From Candidatus Kuenenia stuttgartensis (GTDB lineage Bacteria; Planctomycetota; Planctomycetia; Planctomycetales; Planctomycetaceae), in assembly GCA_945906725.1 (NCBI GenBank), contig CAMDRI010000001.1, positions 17,789 to 81,788 on the forward strand: a DNA stretch of 64,000 nt, written 5' to 3'. This document shows, one piece after another, positions 25,762 through 34,533 of the stretch. The translations under genes and the position numbers were made by a program. Each line of letters starts with the position of its first letter. Position 1 is the stretch's first letter. The notes beneath the pieces are model-generated. The model had not been told where the DNA came from, made no database searches, and worked only from the letters and a program-made list of their open reading frames with translations.

Positions 25762-28700
25762 CAGTTGCCTCCTTCCTTCGAGCCGCCTTTGGCTGGAGCC
25801 GCATCGGCGGGAGTGGGGGCCGCCGCGAGCGGCAGCTTGCCTTCTTTTTCCAGCAGTCGCATGTAGTTCAACAGCGCGTCGCGCACCCCAACCACTTGGT
25901 CGAGCGGGTCGGTGTCCATCAGCGGCGGGAATTGTTTCTGGTCCTTGCGGAACACTGGTGGCATCGACGTGTACGGCGTAATCCACGCCGGCTTGTGGAG
26001 CCAAAGCATCAACCAATCCGGTCGCAGGCGATCCGCCACAACTTCCAAGTTGGGGCCGCGAATATCCTTCTTCGGGTCCGAGCCTTTGTATTCCTGGCCG
26101 GCGACCGAGTGACACTTGATGCAGATCGGCGCGTTGAGGACTCGCCACGACTCCTGCAAATAATCCCCCGGCCGTTGTGGATGTCGTTCGTGATATCGTT
26201 CATTCGCGGCCGACAAGTACTCCGGGTTCCGCTGCGGCACGTTCTGATACGGATACGACACGCCGTCATACGCCGCGAAGTAGTTCGCCAGAGCTTGGGC
26301 TTCCGCATCGGTCATGTTGAACTTCGGCATTCGCAAGACCGTCACATGCCGCAGTTGTTTGGGGTTCTTCAAGAACGAATACAACCACGGCGTCTGGACC
26401 TTAATCCCTTCCTGATACAGCGGCGGCGGCGACATCTGCCAGGCATTGGCTTCCGCATCGCCTGTCTTGATGTCTCCAACCAACCATTCGGCGAATGATC
26501 CACCGCGGGCTGGCTTTTCTGAAACCAATTGTGCTTCTGGGACGATGACGCGTTGCGGTGCCCATTGCAGCTTTCCGCCGATGTCGATTGTCTCCCACAA
26601 GTCGTAGCCGTATTCGCGCTCTTCGGGATCATCATCCGGCTTCGGCCGTGACGAGGACAATCCCTTGAACATCACAACTGGCAAGGTTTCGGTGCTGTCC
26701 GTCTTTTTAACGACGTGCGTCTTCCCGGTCAGTGCCTTGCGCGGTGGCTTGAGCTTCATCAGTAGCTCGAAGCCTTCGGGATGGTCCTCGACACCCATTT
26801 CGGATGCGAGAATTTCTTCCAGCTTGGTCGCGTAGGAAATCTCCGGCAGGTCGATGATGTGGCATCCCGTGCAATTGAATTTTTGCAGCAGCCGTTCCCC
26901 TTCGACTTTCGCCAGTTCGGCCCCCTTCGGCCGATACTGATACTTCTCGGCCGGCGGTCTCGCGACGAGGCCCAGCACGAATGTCGAGATGGCTTCAATC
27001 TCTTGCTCGTTGAGCGGGAACTTCGGCATCCGCAACCGTTCGTCGTAGAACTTGGTCTCAGTCTTTTCGTAGTCATAGCTACGCGGGTCGCGGAGCTTTT
27101 GCCAGATGAAACCGGGGCGTCCGTGATGCAACAAGCTCTCGTAGAAGAACGCCGCGCCGAGTTCATTGGATTCTTGTTCGTGGTTATCAAAGTCGCCGGC
27201 CGCGGCGTTTCTGATCGCATTTTCGACGCGAGTCTTAGTCGAACTGCCGTCCGGCTCTCCGTGATGATGAAGGTATTCTTCGATATGCTCTGGCGCGAGT
27301 CGCGACGGGTCTTTCAAGCCCCAATCTTGCAACGCGGTGCCGATCGGTCGAGCAGTGTCGAATCCAGGGATATCGTGGCAGCCGTAGCAGCCGTAGCGTG
27401 AAATCGTCACTCGGCCGAGATAGTTCATCTTCCGATTTCGCCACTCATCGTCGGAGAACGCCGCGCCTTCGGTATTCGCCAGGAGTTCAATCTCGTCACC
27501 CTTTACCGTCTCGCGAGCATACGGGTACTTACGATCTTTCATCACATTTGCGGCTTGCTCCGGCGTCACGGTCTTGCGTCGCCAGAGCAGCATCTCGACG
27601 AGCTTGTCCAGCTCGGCGTCGGTGATTTCGATGGCGTCGTATTTTCCTTTTTCGCCAGTCAGCAAATACGCCGCGATGTCGGCGGCCGGGTCGATCGTCT
27701 TGCCGTCTGGCTGCTTGATCGGGTCGAGAAACAAGTCCGGCATCTTCGTGCGCGGATGATGCCGTTCCGGATCGCGAATCCAGGTGTAGAGCCAGTTGAA
27801 ACCATCCTCACCCGGTTGCAGTTTGGCTTTAATCTTCGACAGATTGGGGCCGAACTCCGCTTTCGTGCCTTTGAATCGCTCCGCGTCGTGGCTGTGGCAA
27901 GCGAGGCAACCCTTTTGGGCAAAAGCTGTTTCGCCACGATTGATTCGAGCAGCGTGATTCTCATCGGATTCATCAATCTTGCCCGACTCGTCGAACTTCA
28001 ATCCCGGCAAGTCCAGTTTCAATTTCTGTTTTTCGTCCTGTTCAATCTCTCCCGACTTGTCGAACAAGTATTGCGCCATTGCTGCAAGCTCGGCTTTCGA
28101 GAACTGCTTGCCGTGGTCATCACTGTTGTTCGTCAAGTTAAAGAACTGCGGCATGGCAGTCTTGGGCCGGAAGCGCTTCGGATCTTCGGTCCAGTGCGTC
28201 AGCCACTCGCGAGTCGTCTTTTTGGCGATGTGCTTCAGGCTCGGACCAACTTTCCGCTCGACGCCGGCCACCGCTTTCGGATCGTCGGCAATCTTTTTGG
28301 CTTCGGCGGGACTCTGCGGTTCGAGCCGTAGATCGGGGCCGACCGGTTTTCCGGCATCGAAGCCGTTGATCTCGTGGCAGCCGAAGCAGCCGTATTTCTT
28401 GATGAGCTGCCAGCCTTCGTAAGCCTTCGGAGCGGTTGCTCCGAACTTCGTGTTTTGGCCGAGTTCGATGACCGAGTGGTGACACTTCAAACAAGCGGAC
28501 TCACGCAGCCGAGCTGGCTGCATCGGATATTCCCAGAAGTGATTGTTGAACCACTTGAAGTCGTGCTCCCATTCGTGGGCCTGATGGGGATCGTTGGGCG
28601 TGTGAGACGCATTCGTAAAACTGGTCGCCGAACCTTGTCCGTCGTGGCACGACGTGCAACCAAAGTCATTGAGCGGATGGGGGCTGGCCGCCGTCAAATA

Positions 28701-29675
28701 CACGTCCGGCCGCGGGTGCGTCGAAAACGGATGCTCGTATGTTCCGTTCTTACCGTCGCCATGCGGGAAATCGAGCACATCGCCTTCGCCGACACGATCA
28801 ATCGCCAAGTGGCAGGTGCGGCAGCGGTCAAACCGCGCCGTCTTGGCCATGCCCAGCGTGATCTTCATATCCGGCAACCAATCCTGCTGGATTTTGATGT
28901 GCGAGTTGAAGCCATCGGCAATCGGCTGCTCCATGAGCCAGCGTTTGAAAGATTTTCCGAAACCCTCCGGTTCAATGCGATCCTTGGCCTTCTCTAACCG
29001 CAGGATGTCCGATTCAAACGTTTTGACCTCAGCGGCTGCGGCGTCTCGGGCTTTCGTTTTTTCTTTCAATGCGGCGATAGCCGTGCTGCGGTCGGCGTCA
29101 CGACGATCAAGTTCCGCTTCCAAGTCTGCCACGACTTTTTGCTGGTCATTGAAGTTCTTCAGCAAGGCGGCCGACTTTTCCCGAGAGGCTGGAGTGACCT
29201 GACCATCTCGAGAAACCTGATCGCGAATTCCGAGGTCAAAGTCCGCACGAGCGACGTCACGAAAGGCTCGGTTCTCACGCACCTTCCGCATCTGCATCAA
29301 ATAATCGTTGTCGAGCTTCTTGATCGTCGCTTCCCGCTCGGCCAGGTCGTGCACCGCCTGTTTCACCTGTTCCGTTTGCGTCTGCTTCGCGGCCTGCAAA
29401 TCGCTGAGCTTCGCTTCGTAGGACTTCTCTAACTTCGCGGCCGACTTCGCTCCGGTGCCGATGGTCACGCCGGTGAGTTTCGCCTTCTCGACATTTTCTT
29501 CGGCGACAATTTTGTCGGCTTCCAGTTGGAAGAACTGATGCTGATACGCTCGCCACTCATCGTGGTGGTCGAAGTACATCATCAGCAGCGTCGCCACGAA
29601 CAGCACGATCATGCTGACGGCGAACCACCGGTGCATCTTGGGAAGCGGACGTAAGTAATCTTCGGTCGCTGGCAT
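25761..29675 (-). CDS. Membrane-anchored octaheme cytochrome c (1304 aa)
   Basis: The true start is ATG 29675 (MPATEDYLRPLPKMHRW); the longer ORF runs into a palindrome. One membrane helix (WFAVSMIVLFVATLLMMYF), then about 200 aa of coiled coil, then eight CxxCH sites: CRTCH, CTSCH, CLKCH, CFGCH, CLACH, CYGCH, CTGCH, CIKCH. Five Met-Pro segments (KTAMPQF, RTKMPDL, RLRMPKF, VLRMPKF, YTSMPPV) could give axial ligands. It follows the two cytochrome b genes, where cytochrome c1 would be expected. The C-terminus is Ala/Gly-rich. Likely the heme c subunit of an alternative bc complex. Confidence 0.9.
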   Translation of the reverse strand: MPATEDYLRPLPKMHRWFAVSMIVLFVATLLMMYFDHHDEWRAYQHQFFQLEADKIVAEENVEKAKLTGVTIGTGAKSAAKLEKSYEAKLSDLQAAKQTQTEQVKQAVHDLAEREATIKKLDNDYLMQMRKVRENRAFRDVARADFDLGIRDQVSRDGQVTPASREKSAALLKNFNDQQKVVADLEAELDRRDADRSTAIAALKEKTKARDAAAAEVKTFESDILRLEKAKDRIEPEGFGKSFKRWLMEQPIADGFNSHIKIQQDWLPDMKITLGMAKTARFDRCRTCHLAIDRVGEGDVLDFPHGDGKNGTYEHPFSTHPRPDVYLTAASPHPLNDFGCTSCHDGQGSATSFTNASHTPNDPHQAHEWEHDFKWFNNHFWEYPMQPARLRESACLKCHHSVIELGQNTKFGATAPKAYEGWQLIKKYGCFGCHEINGFDAGKPVGPDLRLEPQSPAEAKKIADDPKAVAGVERKVGPSLKHIAKKTTREWLTHWTEDPKRFRPKTAMPQFFNLTNNSDDHGKQFSKAELAAMAQYLFDKSGEIEQDEKQKLKLDLPGLKFDESGKIDESDENHAARINRGETAFAQKGCLACHSHDAERFKGTKAEFGPNLSKIKAKLQPGEDGFNWLYTWIRDPERHHPRTKMPDLFLDPIKQPDGKTIDPAADIAAYLLTGEKGKYDAIEITDAELDKLVEMLLWRRKTVTPEQAANVMKDRKYPYARETVKGDEIELLANTEGAAFSDDEWRNRKMNYLGRVTISRYGCYGCHDIPGFDTARPIGTALQDWGLKDPSRLAPEHIEEYLHHHGEPDGSSTKTRVENAIRNAAAGDFDNHEQESNELGAAFFYESLLHHGRPGFIWQKLRDPRSYDYEKTETKFYDERLRMPKFPLNEQEIEAISTFVLGLVARPPAEKYQYRPKGAELAKVEGERLLQKFNCTGCHIIDLPEISYATKLEEILASEMGVEDHPEGFELLMKLKPPRKALTGKTHVVKKTDSTETLPVVMFKGLSSSRPKPDDDPEEREYGYDLWETIDIGGKLQWAPQRVIVPEAQLVSEKPARGGSFAEWLVGDIKTGDAEANAWQMSPPPLYQEGIKVQTPWLYSFLKNPKQLRHVTVLRMPKFNMTDAEAQALANYFAAYDGVSYPYQNVPQRNPEYLSAANERYHERHPQRPGDYLQESWRVLNAPICIKCHSVAGQEYKGSDPKKDIRGPNLEVVADRLRPDWLMLWLHKPAWITPYTSMPPVFRKDQKQFPPLMDTDPLDQVVGVRDALLNYMRLLEKEGKLPLAAAPTPADAAPAKGGSKEGGN

Positions 29676-29679
29676 GTTT

Positions 29680-29744
29680 GTGGCGCACGCGGCTCGCGTA
29701 CGTTTCATCCTCAAAAATCGGCACACGCAAACCGCGTGCGCCAC
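29680..29744. repeat. Palindromic element between cytochrome b C-terminal gene and octaheme cytochrome
   Basis: GTGGCGCACGCGG and CCGCGTGCGCCAC are perfect 13-nt arms, extendable to about 23 with mismatches, over a 65-nt span. It occupies the whole intergenic gap and lies 4 nt before the octaheme start codon. Confidence 0.8.
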
Positions 29745-29747
29745 GGA

Positions 29748-31163
29748 TCAGACGTTAAAGAACCACTCCGGTATCGCGATGAAATACTTCAAGTTGACGG
29801 CCCAGCGGAGCACCATCTTCAAGGGCAGGGCCGCCATCATCAGCACCAAGTTCGAGAACACCATAAACCGCAGGAAACCCATGCGGAGGAAAAACTTCTT
29901 GAAGACCGTCATGGCCATCACCATCGGCAGCACGCCCAGATAAACGCCGATGGCGACAAACCCGACGAGTTCACGCAAGAGGATGTACGGAGCCTGCGTC
30001 CAAAAATCTGCCCCTGCGGGGGCCATCGGTAACGGCTGGCCGATGCCGTACCAGAAGTACTCAGACAAGTTGACGTTGTTCAGAGCCTCCAACTTGTGGA
30101 CGTCCCAGAATTCGTAAATGCCGAAGACGTTCCAATTCGGACCGCGCAAGAACGTTCCCAAAATGATCATCCCGACCCACAGTGGCAGAAAGCCAAACAT
30201 GAAGGTGGTGATCGCGAACTTCCGCTCATTGAACGTGTAGTAGCCGTTGCCGAGCTTGTTGAAGTCGATGTACGGGATAGCCATCATCCCGCCAAGAATT
30301 ACGCTGGGGAATACAACGCCCGCCAGCCACGGATCGTAGTAGACCAGCATTTCCTGCAAGCCCAGGAAGTACCACGGAGCCTTCGACGGGTTCGGCGTCT
30401 TCACGGCCGATGCCGGTTCTTCCAACGGAGCCTGCAACGCAATACCCCATAGGATGAGCAGGGCCGTCACCGCGATCATGCAGATCATCTCGGTGTAAAC
30501 AAGGTCCGGCCACGTCAGCACTTTCTCGTTGTTCTCAGCTTCGATCGGCCCCTTGCCCAATGCAGACCGGCGGTCGTTCTCATTGGCTCGATAGAAGAAC
30601 AGCCAAGTGAAAAAGCCGACGATAAACAACATGGCCACGATCGGCACGTTGTCCGGCTTGCCGACGATTTGACGAAAGTCCCAGTCCGTCAGACTGACGC
30701 ACAGAAACAACAGAGACAGATTGAGCAACACCCAGCCGACGCTCGGCTTCGCCAGCCAATTCCGCAGCAGCAGCATTCCGATGAAACCGAAAGTTGTCAC
30801 CGCAAAATATCGGCGGGCATCCGCCACGACAAAGTCGATCGCCGACTTAGCAAAGTCGGGCATCACGAACCACCGCAACGCCTCAGGGACGCTCGCGCAG
30901 GTCAAGTGAGTGACCGAGACTAGCAACAGCGCGATCGAATACATCGCCCAAACGGCAGCATTCGGCATGCCCATTCCGCCCAGGAATTCGGGCAGTCGGA
31001 AATGGCAATCTCTGTGATATGACTTCCACGTCCACACCGCGTTCATGGCAAACAGAATCAGATACAGCCACCCCAAGCCATACAGGACGCTCGGCGTGAC
31101 ATTCGGATGCGGGTCCGTCGATCCCAGAGTCAAGCAGGAAGTGATCAGCGACAAAGAGTTCAT
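29748..31163 (-). CDS. Cytochrome b C-terminal / subunit-IV-like protein with extra N-terminal helices
   Basis: 471 aa, about three times a b6f subunit IV. Residues about 215-330 are the subunit-IV part: TWPDLVYTEMICMIAVTALLILWG, then NPSKAPWYFLGLQEMLVYYDPW in place of the usual PEWY Qo-site motif. Before it are four to five additional helices (residues about 25-205), and after it three more. No CxxCH is present. It forms the second half of a split cytochrome b, encoded 23 nt after the b6-like gene. Confidence 0.88.
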   Translation of the reverse strand: MNSLSLITSCLTLGSTDPHPNVTPSVLYGLGWLYLILFAMNAVWTWKSYHRDCHFRLPEFLGGMGMPNAAVWAMYSIALLLVSVTHLTCASVPEALRWFVMPDFAKSAIDFVVADARRYFAVTTFGFIGMLLLRNWLAKPSVGWVLLNLSLLFLCVSLTDWDFRQIVGKPDNVPIVAMLFIVGFFTWLFFYRANENDRRSALGKGPIEAENNEKVLTWPDLVYTEMICMIAVTALLILWGIALQAPLEEPASAVKTPNPSKAPWYFLGLQEMLVYYDPWLAGVVFPSVILGGMMAIPYIDFNKLGNGYYTFNERKFAITTFMFGFLPLWVGMIILGTFLRGPNWNVFGIYEFWDVHKLEALNNVNLSEYFWYGIGQPLPMAPAGADFWTQAPYILLRELVGFVAIGVYLGVLPMVMAMTVFKKFFLRMGFLRFMVFSNLVLMMAALPLKMVLRWAVNLKYFIAIPEWFFNV

Positions 31164-31186
31164 CGAAATTTCCGTGCTCAGAATTC

Positions 31187-31960
31187 CTACAGTGGCTGAC
31201 TAATCCCACCGTCTTTACGGACTCGCCAGAAGTGAATGGCGATCAAGCCAGCCGCCGCCAACGGGATCGCGACACAGTGCAGGATGTAGAAGCGATTCAG
31301 AGTTTCTTCGCCGACGAAGCGGCTGCCCAGCAACAAAAAGCGAGCATCGCTGGCATTAGTGATGAGGTCATATCCACCGAGATTCAAAAACTGAAAACCG
31401 GGGCCTTCATGCCCCAGCACCGGCGTCGCGCGAGCCATGTTCGAGCCGACGGTGATGGCCCAAATCGCGAGCTGATCCCACGGCAGCAAGTAGCCCGTAA
31501 ACGACAGCAGCAAAGTCAGCTTGAGCAAGATCACGCCGACGACCCAATTGAATTCTCGCGGCGGCTTGTAACTACCTGTCAGAAAGACGCGGTACATGTG
31601 CAGCCAAACCGTGATGACCATCGCGTGAGCGCCCCAGCGGTGAATCTCACGCATGATCCCCAAGGTCGTCACGTCGCGAAGAGCAAGGATGTCGTTGAAT
31701 GCCCACTCCAGAGTCGGCCGGTAATAAAACATCAACAGCACGCCGGTGATCGTCTCAACCAGAAACAGGAAGAACGTAATCCCGCCCATGCACCAGGTGT
31801 AAGACAGCGCGATGCCCTGCTGCTTGATCGACACCGGATGCAGGTGCAGGAAGAAATTGGTCAGCATCACGACCACGCGGTTGCGGCGGTCATACGGAGC
31901 CGGATGCCGGAAGACACTCTTCCAGATTTGCGAATCGCGAATGTAATCACCGACCGACAT
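31187..31960 (-). CDS. Cytochrome b6-like (cytochrome b N-terminal half)
   Basis: 257 aa from ATG 31960 (MSVGDYIRDSQIWKSVF); a GTG at 31999 would add 13 residues. Four-helix bundle with heme ligands in REIHRWGAHAMVITVWLHMYRVFL and LHCVAIPLAAAGLIAIHFWRV, and the GYLLPWDQLAIWA segment of the Qo side. Split b6/IV organisation as in Firmicutes and cyanobacteria. It lies downstream of the Rieske gene across a 169-nt gap containing a palindrome. Confidence 0.94.
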   Translation of the reverse strand: MSVGDYIRDSQIWKSVFRHPAPYDRRNRVVVMLTNFFLHLHPVSIKQQGIALSYTWCMGGITFFLFLVETITGVLLMFYYRPTLEWAFNDILALRDVTTLGIMREIHRWGAHAMVITVWLHMYRVFLTGSYKPPREFNWVVGVILLKLTLLLSFTGYLLPWDQLAIWAITVGSNMARATPVLGHEGPGFQFLNLGGYDLITNASDARFLLLGSRFVGEETLNRFYILHCVAIPLAAAGLIAIHFWRVRKDGGISQPL

Positions 31961-32037
31961 GGATGCTGACTTTCCAATGCCAGACCTCCGAAACTTCACA
32001 AGTCTCGGAAGCGCTGTTTCAAGCAGTCAATTGATCG

Positions 32038-32094
32038 TTGGTTATTGGCTATTGGCCAGTGGTGATTTGCGAACGACCAATAGCCAATGACCAA
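32038..32094. repeat. Palindromic element between Rieske and cytochrome b6 genes
   Basis: TTGGTTATTGGCTATTGG (32038-32055) and CCAATAGCCAATGACCAA (32077-32094) are 18-nt arms with one mismatch and a 21-nt loop. It is AT-richer than its surroundings. Confidence 0.85.
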
Positions 32095-32129
32095 TTTCAG
32101 AAAACCGAAAAAATCCTTCTCAACAACAA

Positions 32130-33239
32130 CTACGCCAATGCTCCATCCACGAACGAGTTCGAGTCTTCCCACTGCCCCATCTCTTCCTGGAACTTGACGC
32201 TCTTGTCGACCTCCAACTGTCCGTCTGACGCGAGCTTGATGCCCAGTCGTTCGAGCGGTCGCGGGGCAGGACCTTCAAAATTCACGCCATTGATGTAAAA
32301 CCCAGAACCGTGGCATGGACACTTGTATTTTTGCTCCCCTTCGAGCCAGTTGGGCGTGCAGCCAAGATGCGTACAGACCGAGGCCAGGGCGTAAATCAGA
32401 TTCCGACCTTTGTACTGATCGGTATGCACAATCCAGACACCACGAGCAGCTAGCCACTTCGTGCTGACACCACCCAACGGATAATCGCTCGCCGGTCCGA
32501 TCTTGAACTTCGTCGGCGGCTCCACCAGCACATTCGGAAACATGAACCGCGCGAGATCGAGCAGCCAGATCAGCGATGTCGCAGCCATCGATCCGAATCC
32601 AATCGCCAGCGGCGAGAGACAGGCTGCGACAAAACTGCGACGATCGGTGCCAGAATTCTTTTTGTCTTTTGCCGCCGAGGGCTTCACAGGGATTGGCGGC
32701 AGAGTTGGCTTCACGGGGATTGCCGGAACTGCGGCGATTGCTGCACCGCCGCGCACCGCTATGAGCATTTCTTCCACGGAAGGTTTTGCACTACCGCTAA
32801 CCGCGGCGACGGCCGGCTTCACACCGGCGTTCGCGACTGGAGACTCAGCAGTTGCCGTCGGAGCGGACGCGCCACCTTTGCCAGCGCGGATCGCCGCCAG
32901 AATGCCTGAAGTCGAGCCAGGCTTAGCAGCGGGAGCTGCCTTCGGCGCAGCGACAGGTTTTGGAACTGCCGCGTCGGCGGGCGCTTCAGCCGCTCCGCCT
33001 TTCGCGCCTTGAGCACGAATCGCGGCGAGAATATCGCTTGTTGATCCAGGTTTTGCCGCCGGAGCCACTTTCGGTTTCGGAGGCGCGGGTGCCGCCTCAA
33101 CCACCGCAGGTGCGGGCACGGAGGACTCTACAACGGGAGCCGTGGGCGCAGGTGCGGCAACAGCATCGCTGCTCGCGCTAGGTTTCGCCGCTCGAATCTT
33201 GGCCATAATATCGGCCGTCGAAAGTTTTGGTTCAGACAT
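32130..33239 (-). CDS. Rieske [2Fe-2S] protein with repeated-motif N-terminal extension
   Basis: 369 aa from ATG 33239 (MSEPKLSTADIMAKIRAAK). The first 190 or so residues are Ala/Pro/Lys-rich and contain four spaced motifs: STADIMAKIRAAK, STSDILAAIRAQG, STSGILAAIRAGK, SVEEMLIAVRGG. A twin-arginine type anchor follows (TDRRSFVAACLSPLAIGFGSMAATSLIWLL), then the Rieske domain with CTHLGC and CPCHGSGF cluster ligands. It is the first gene of the respiratory cluster. In this topology the extension would be cytoplasmic. Normal Rieske proteins are 170-200 aa. Confidence 0.93.
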   Translation of the reverse strand: MSEPKLSTADIMAKIRAAKPSASSDAVAAPAPTAPVVESSVPAPAVVEAAPAPPKPKVAPAAKPGSTSDILAAIRAQGAKGGAAEAPADAAVPKPVAAPKAAPAAKPGSTSGILAAIRAGKGGASAPTATAESPVANAGVKPAVAAVSGSAKPSVEEMLIAVRGGAAIAAVPAIPVKPTLPPIPVKPSAAKDKKNSGTDRRSFVAACLSPLAIGFGSMAATSLIWLLDLARFMFPNVLVEPPTKFKIGPASDYPLGGVSTKWLAARGVWIVHTDQYKGRNLIYALASVCTHLGCTPNWLEGEQKYKCPCHGSGFYINGVNFEGPAPRPLERLGIKLASDGQLEVDKSVKFQEEMGQWEDSNSFVDGALA

Positions 33240-33438
33240 GTCTCTTCGCACGCTCAAAAGGGACCGCTCGTACTGTGGCAGTCAAAGGAGGTGAGATTAA
33301 GAGTTCCCGATTCTTGCAATCGCACCGCGAGCCAGCAACCTTTCGGAATCACAGTCACGCGAGATTTCCCAAACTCAGGACGAGCCTCAAAATGAAGTTC
33401 TCAGGGCTGAGAAGATCAACAATGCCGAGCGACCCGTG

Positions 33439-34533
33439 ATGAGCAACGAGTGGAAATCAGCGACTTCGATTTCGGCCGAGCACGGAGTGTTACTTGACGA
33501 ATTCGAGCGATTCATCCACCGCGACCCCGCGCGGCGCGGGTTGTGCGCCAGCGAACTCGACGCCGACGGCCGAGCTACCACATCACGACTGGGAGCCGGT
33601 CAGCTTGCCGCCGCCGCGACCGACCTGGCACAAAATGCTCGCAGAGTCGCCATTGTCACCGGCTTTTTCATTCCGCACGCTCAGCCGCCATGCGCCGAGA
33701 CCGACGGTCCGCTGGGAAGTTTGTTTCTCGCTCACTGCCTGCAAGCCCTCGGCATCGACGCAGCCGTCATCACCGACGACCCCTGTGCTGCCGCTGTCCG
33801 AGCAACCGCCAAAGGCATTGGTTTTCCCCTGGATCGCGTCTTCATCTCACCGCTCAAAGCCGAAAGTTGGTGCGATGAGTTCTTGCAATCCGAGTTCGCT
33901 CATGGCCTGACACACTTGATCGCCGTCGAACGGGTCGGGCCGAGTCACACAACGGAGTCGGTGGGACTGAGGAGCGAGCACGACAAAGTTGCCGACATGT
34001 CGTCACTCCACGCTTTCATTGCCGACGTTGCTACCGAGTATCACGGTCGCTGTCACAACATGCGTGGCGTTTGCATCGACGCTCACACTGCTCCGCTGCA
34101 TTTGCTGTTTGAGTGTTTGCCAAACATTCATCCGACGGCTCGGACGATCGGCGTCGGCGACGGCGGGAACGAGATCGGCATGGGTGCGATTCCGTGGGCC
34201 GAACTGCGTCGCCGCTTGGCCGGCGAACATGCGGGGCGTGTTCCGTGTCGCATCGCTTGTGACTTCAACATCGTCGCCGGGACTAGTAACTGGGGAGCGA
34301 TGGCGCTTGCTGCTGGAGTTTGCCTGCTGCGGAATCGACTCGATGTCTTGCAGTCGTGGACTCGCGAGCGACATCTTGAGTGGTTGGAACATCTCGTGGA
34401 GAATGGCCCGGCGGTGGACGGAGTCACGAGCCGCCGTGAAGCGACCGTGGACGGCTTGCCGTTTTTGACCTACATCCAGCCATGGGAGGGCATCCTGCGC
34501 CGTTTTTCGGAGACGCACGCGAACCGCGTCTGA
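33439..34533 (+). CDS. DUF4392 protein (D-glutamate cyclase-like)
   Basis: 364 aa, ATG 33439 (a GTG immediately before is possible). The family pattern is clear: VTGFFIP early, AVERVGPSHTTESVGLRSEHDK, and GVGDGGNEIGMGAIP. DUF4392 includes mammalian D-glutamate cyclase (C14orf159/DGLUCY), which converts D-glutamate to 5-oxo-D-proline; bacterial members are mostly unstudied. It is divergent from the Rieske gene, with 199 nt between that must contain both promoters, and convergent with mrp (adjacent stops). Confidence 0.85.
   Translation: MSNEWKSATSISAEHGVLLDEFERFIHRDPARRGLCASELDADGRATTSRLGAGQLAAAATDLAQNARRVAIVTGFFIPHAQPPCAETDGPLGSLFLAHCLQALGIDAAVITDDPCAAAVRATAKGIGFPLDRVFISPLKAESWCDEFLQSEFAHGLTHLIAVERVGPSHTTESVGLRSEHDKVADMSSLHAFIADVATEYHGRCHNMRGVCIDAHTAPLHLLFECLPNIHPTARTIGVGDGGNEIGMGAIPWAELRRRLAGEHAGRVPCRIACDFNIVAGTSNWGAMALAAGVCLLRNRLDVLQSWTRERHLEWLEHLVENGPAVDGVTSRREATVDGLPFLTYIQPWEGILRRFSETHANRV

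Noticed and set aside
33280-33300. Strong Shine-Dalgarno-like AAAGGAGGTGAG without a gene
   Set aside because: No start codon at suitable spacing and no open frame after it.
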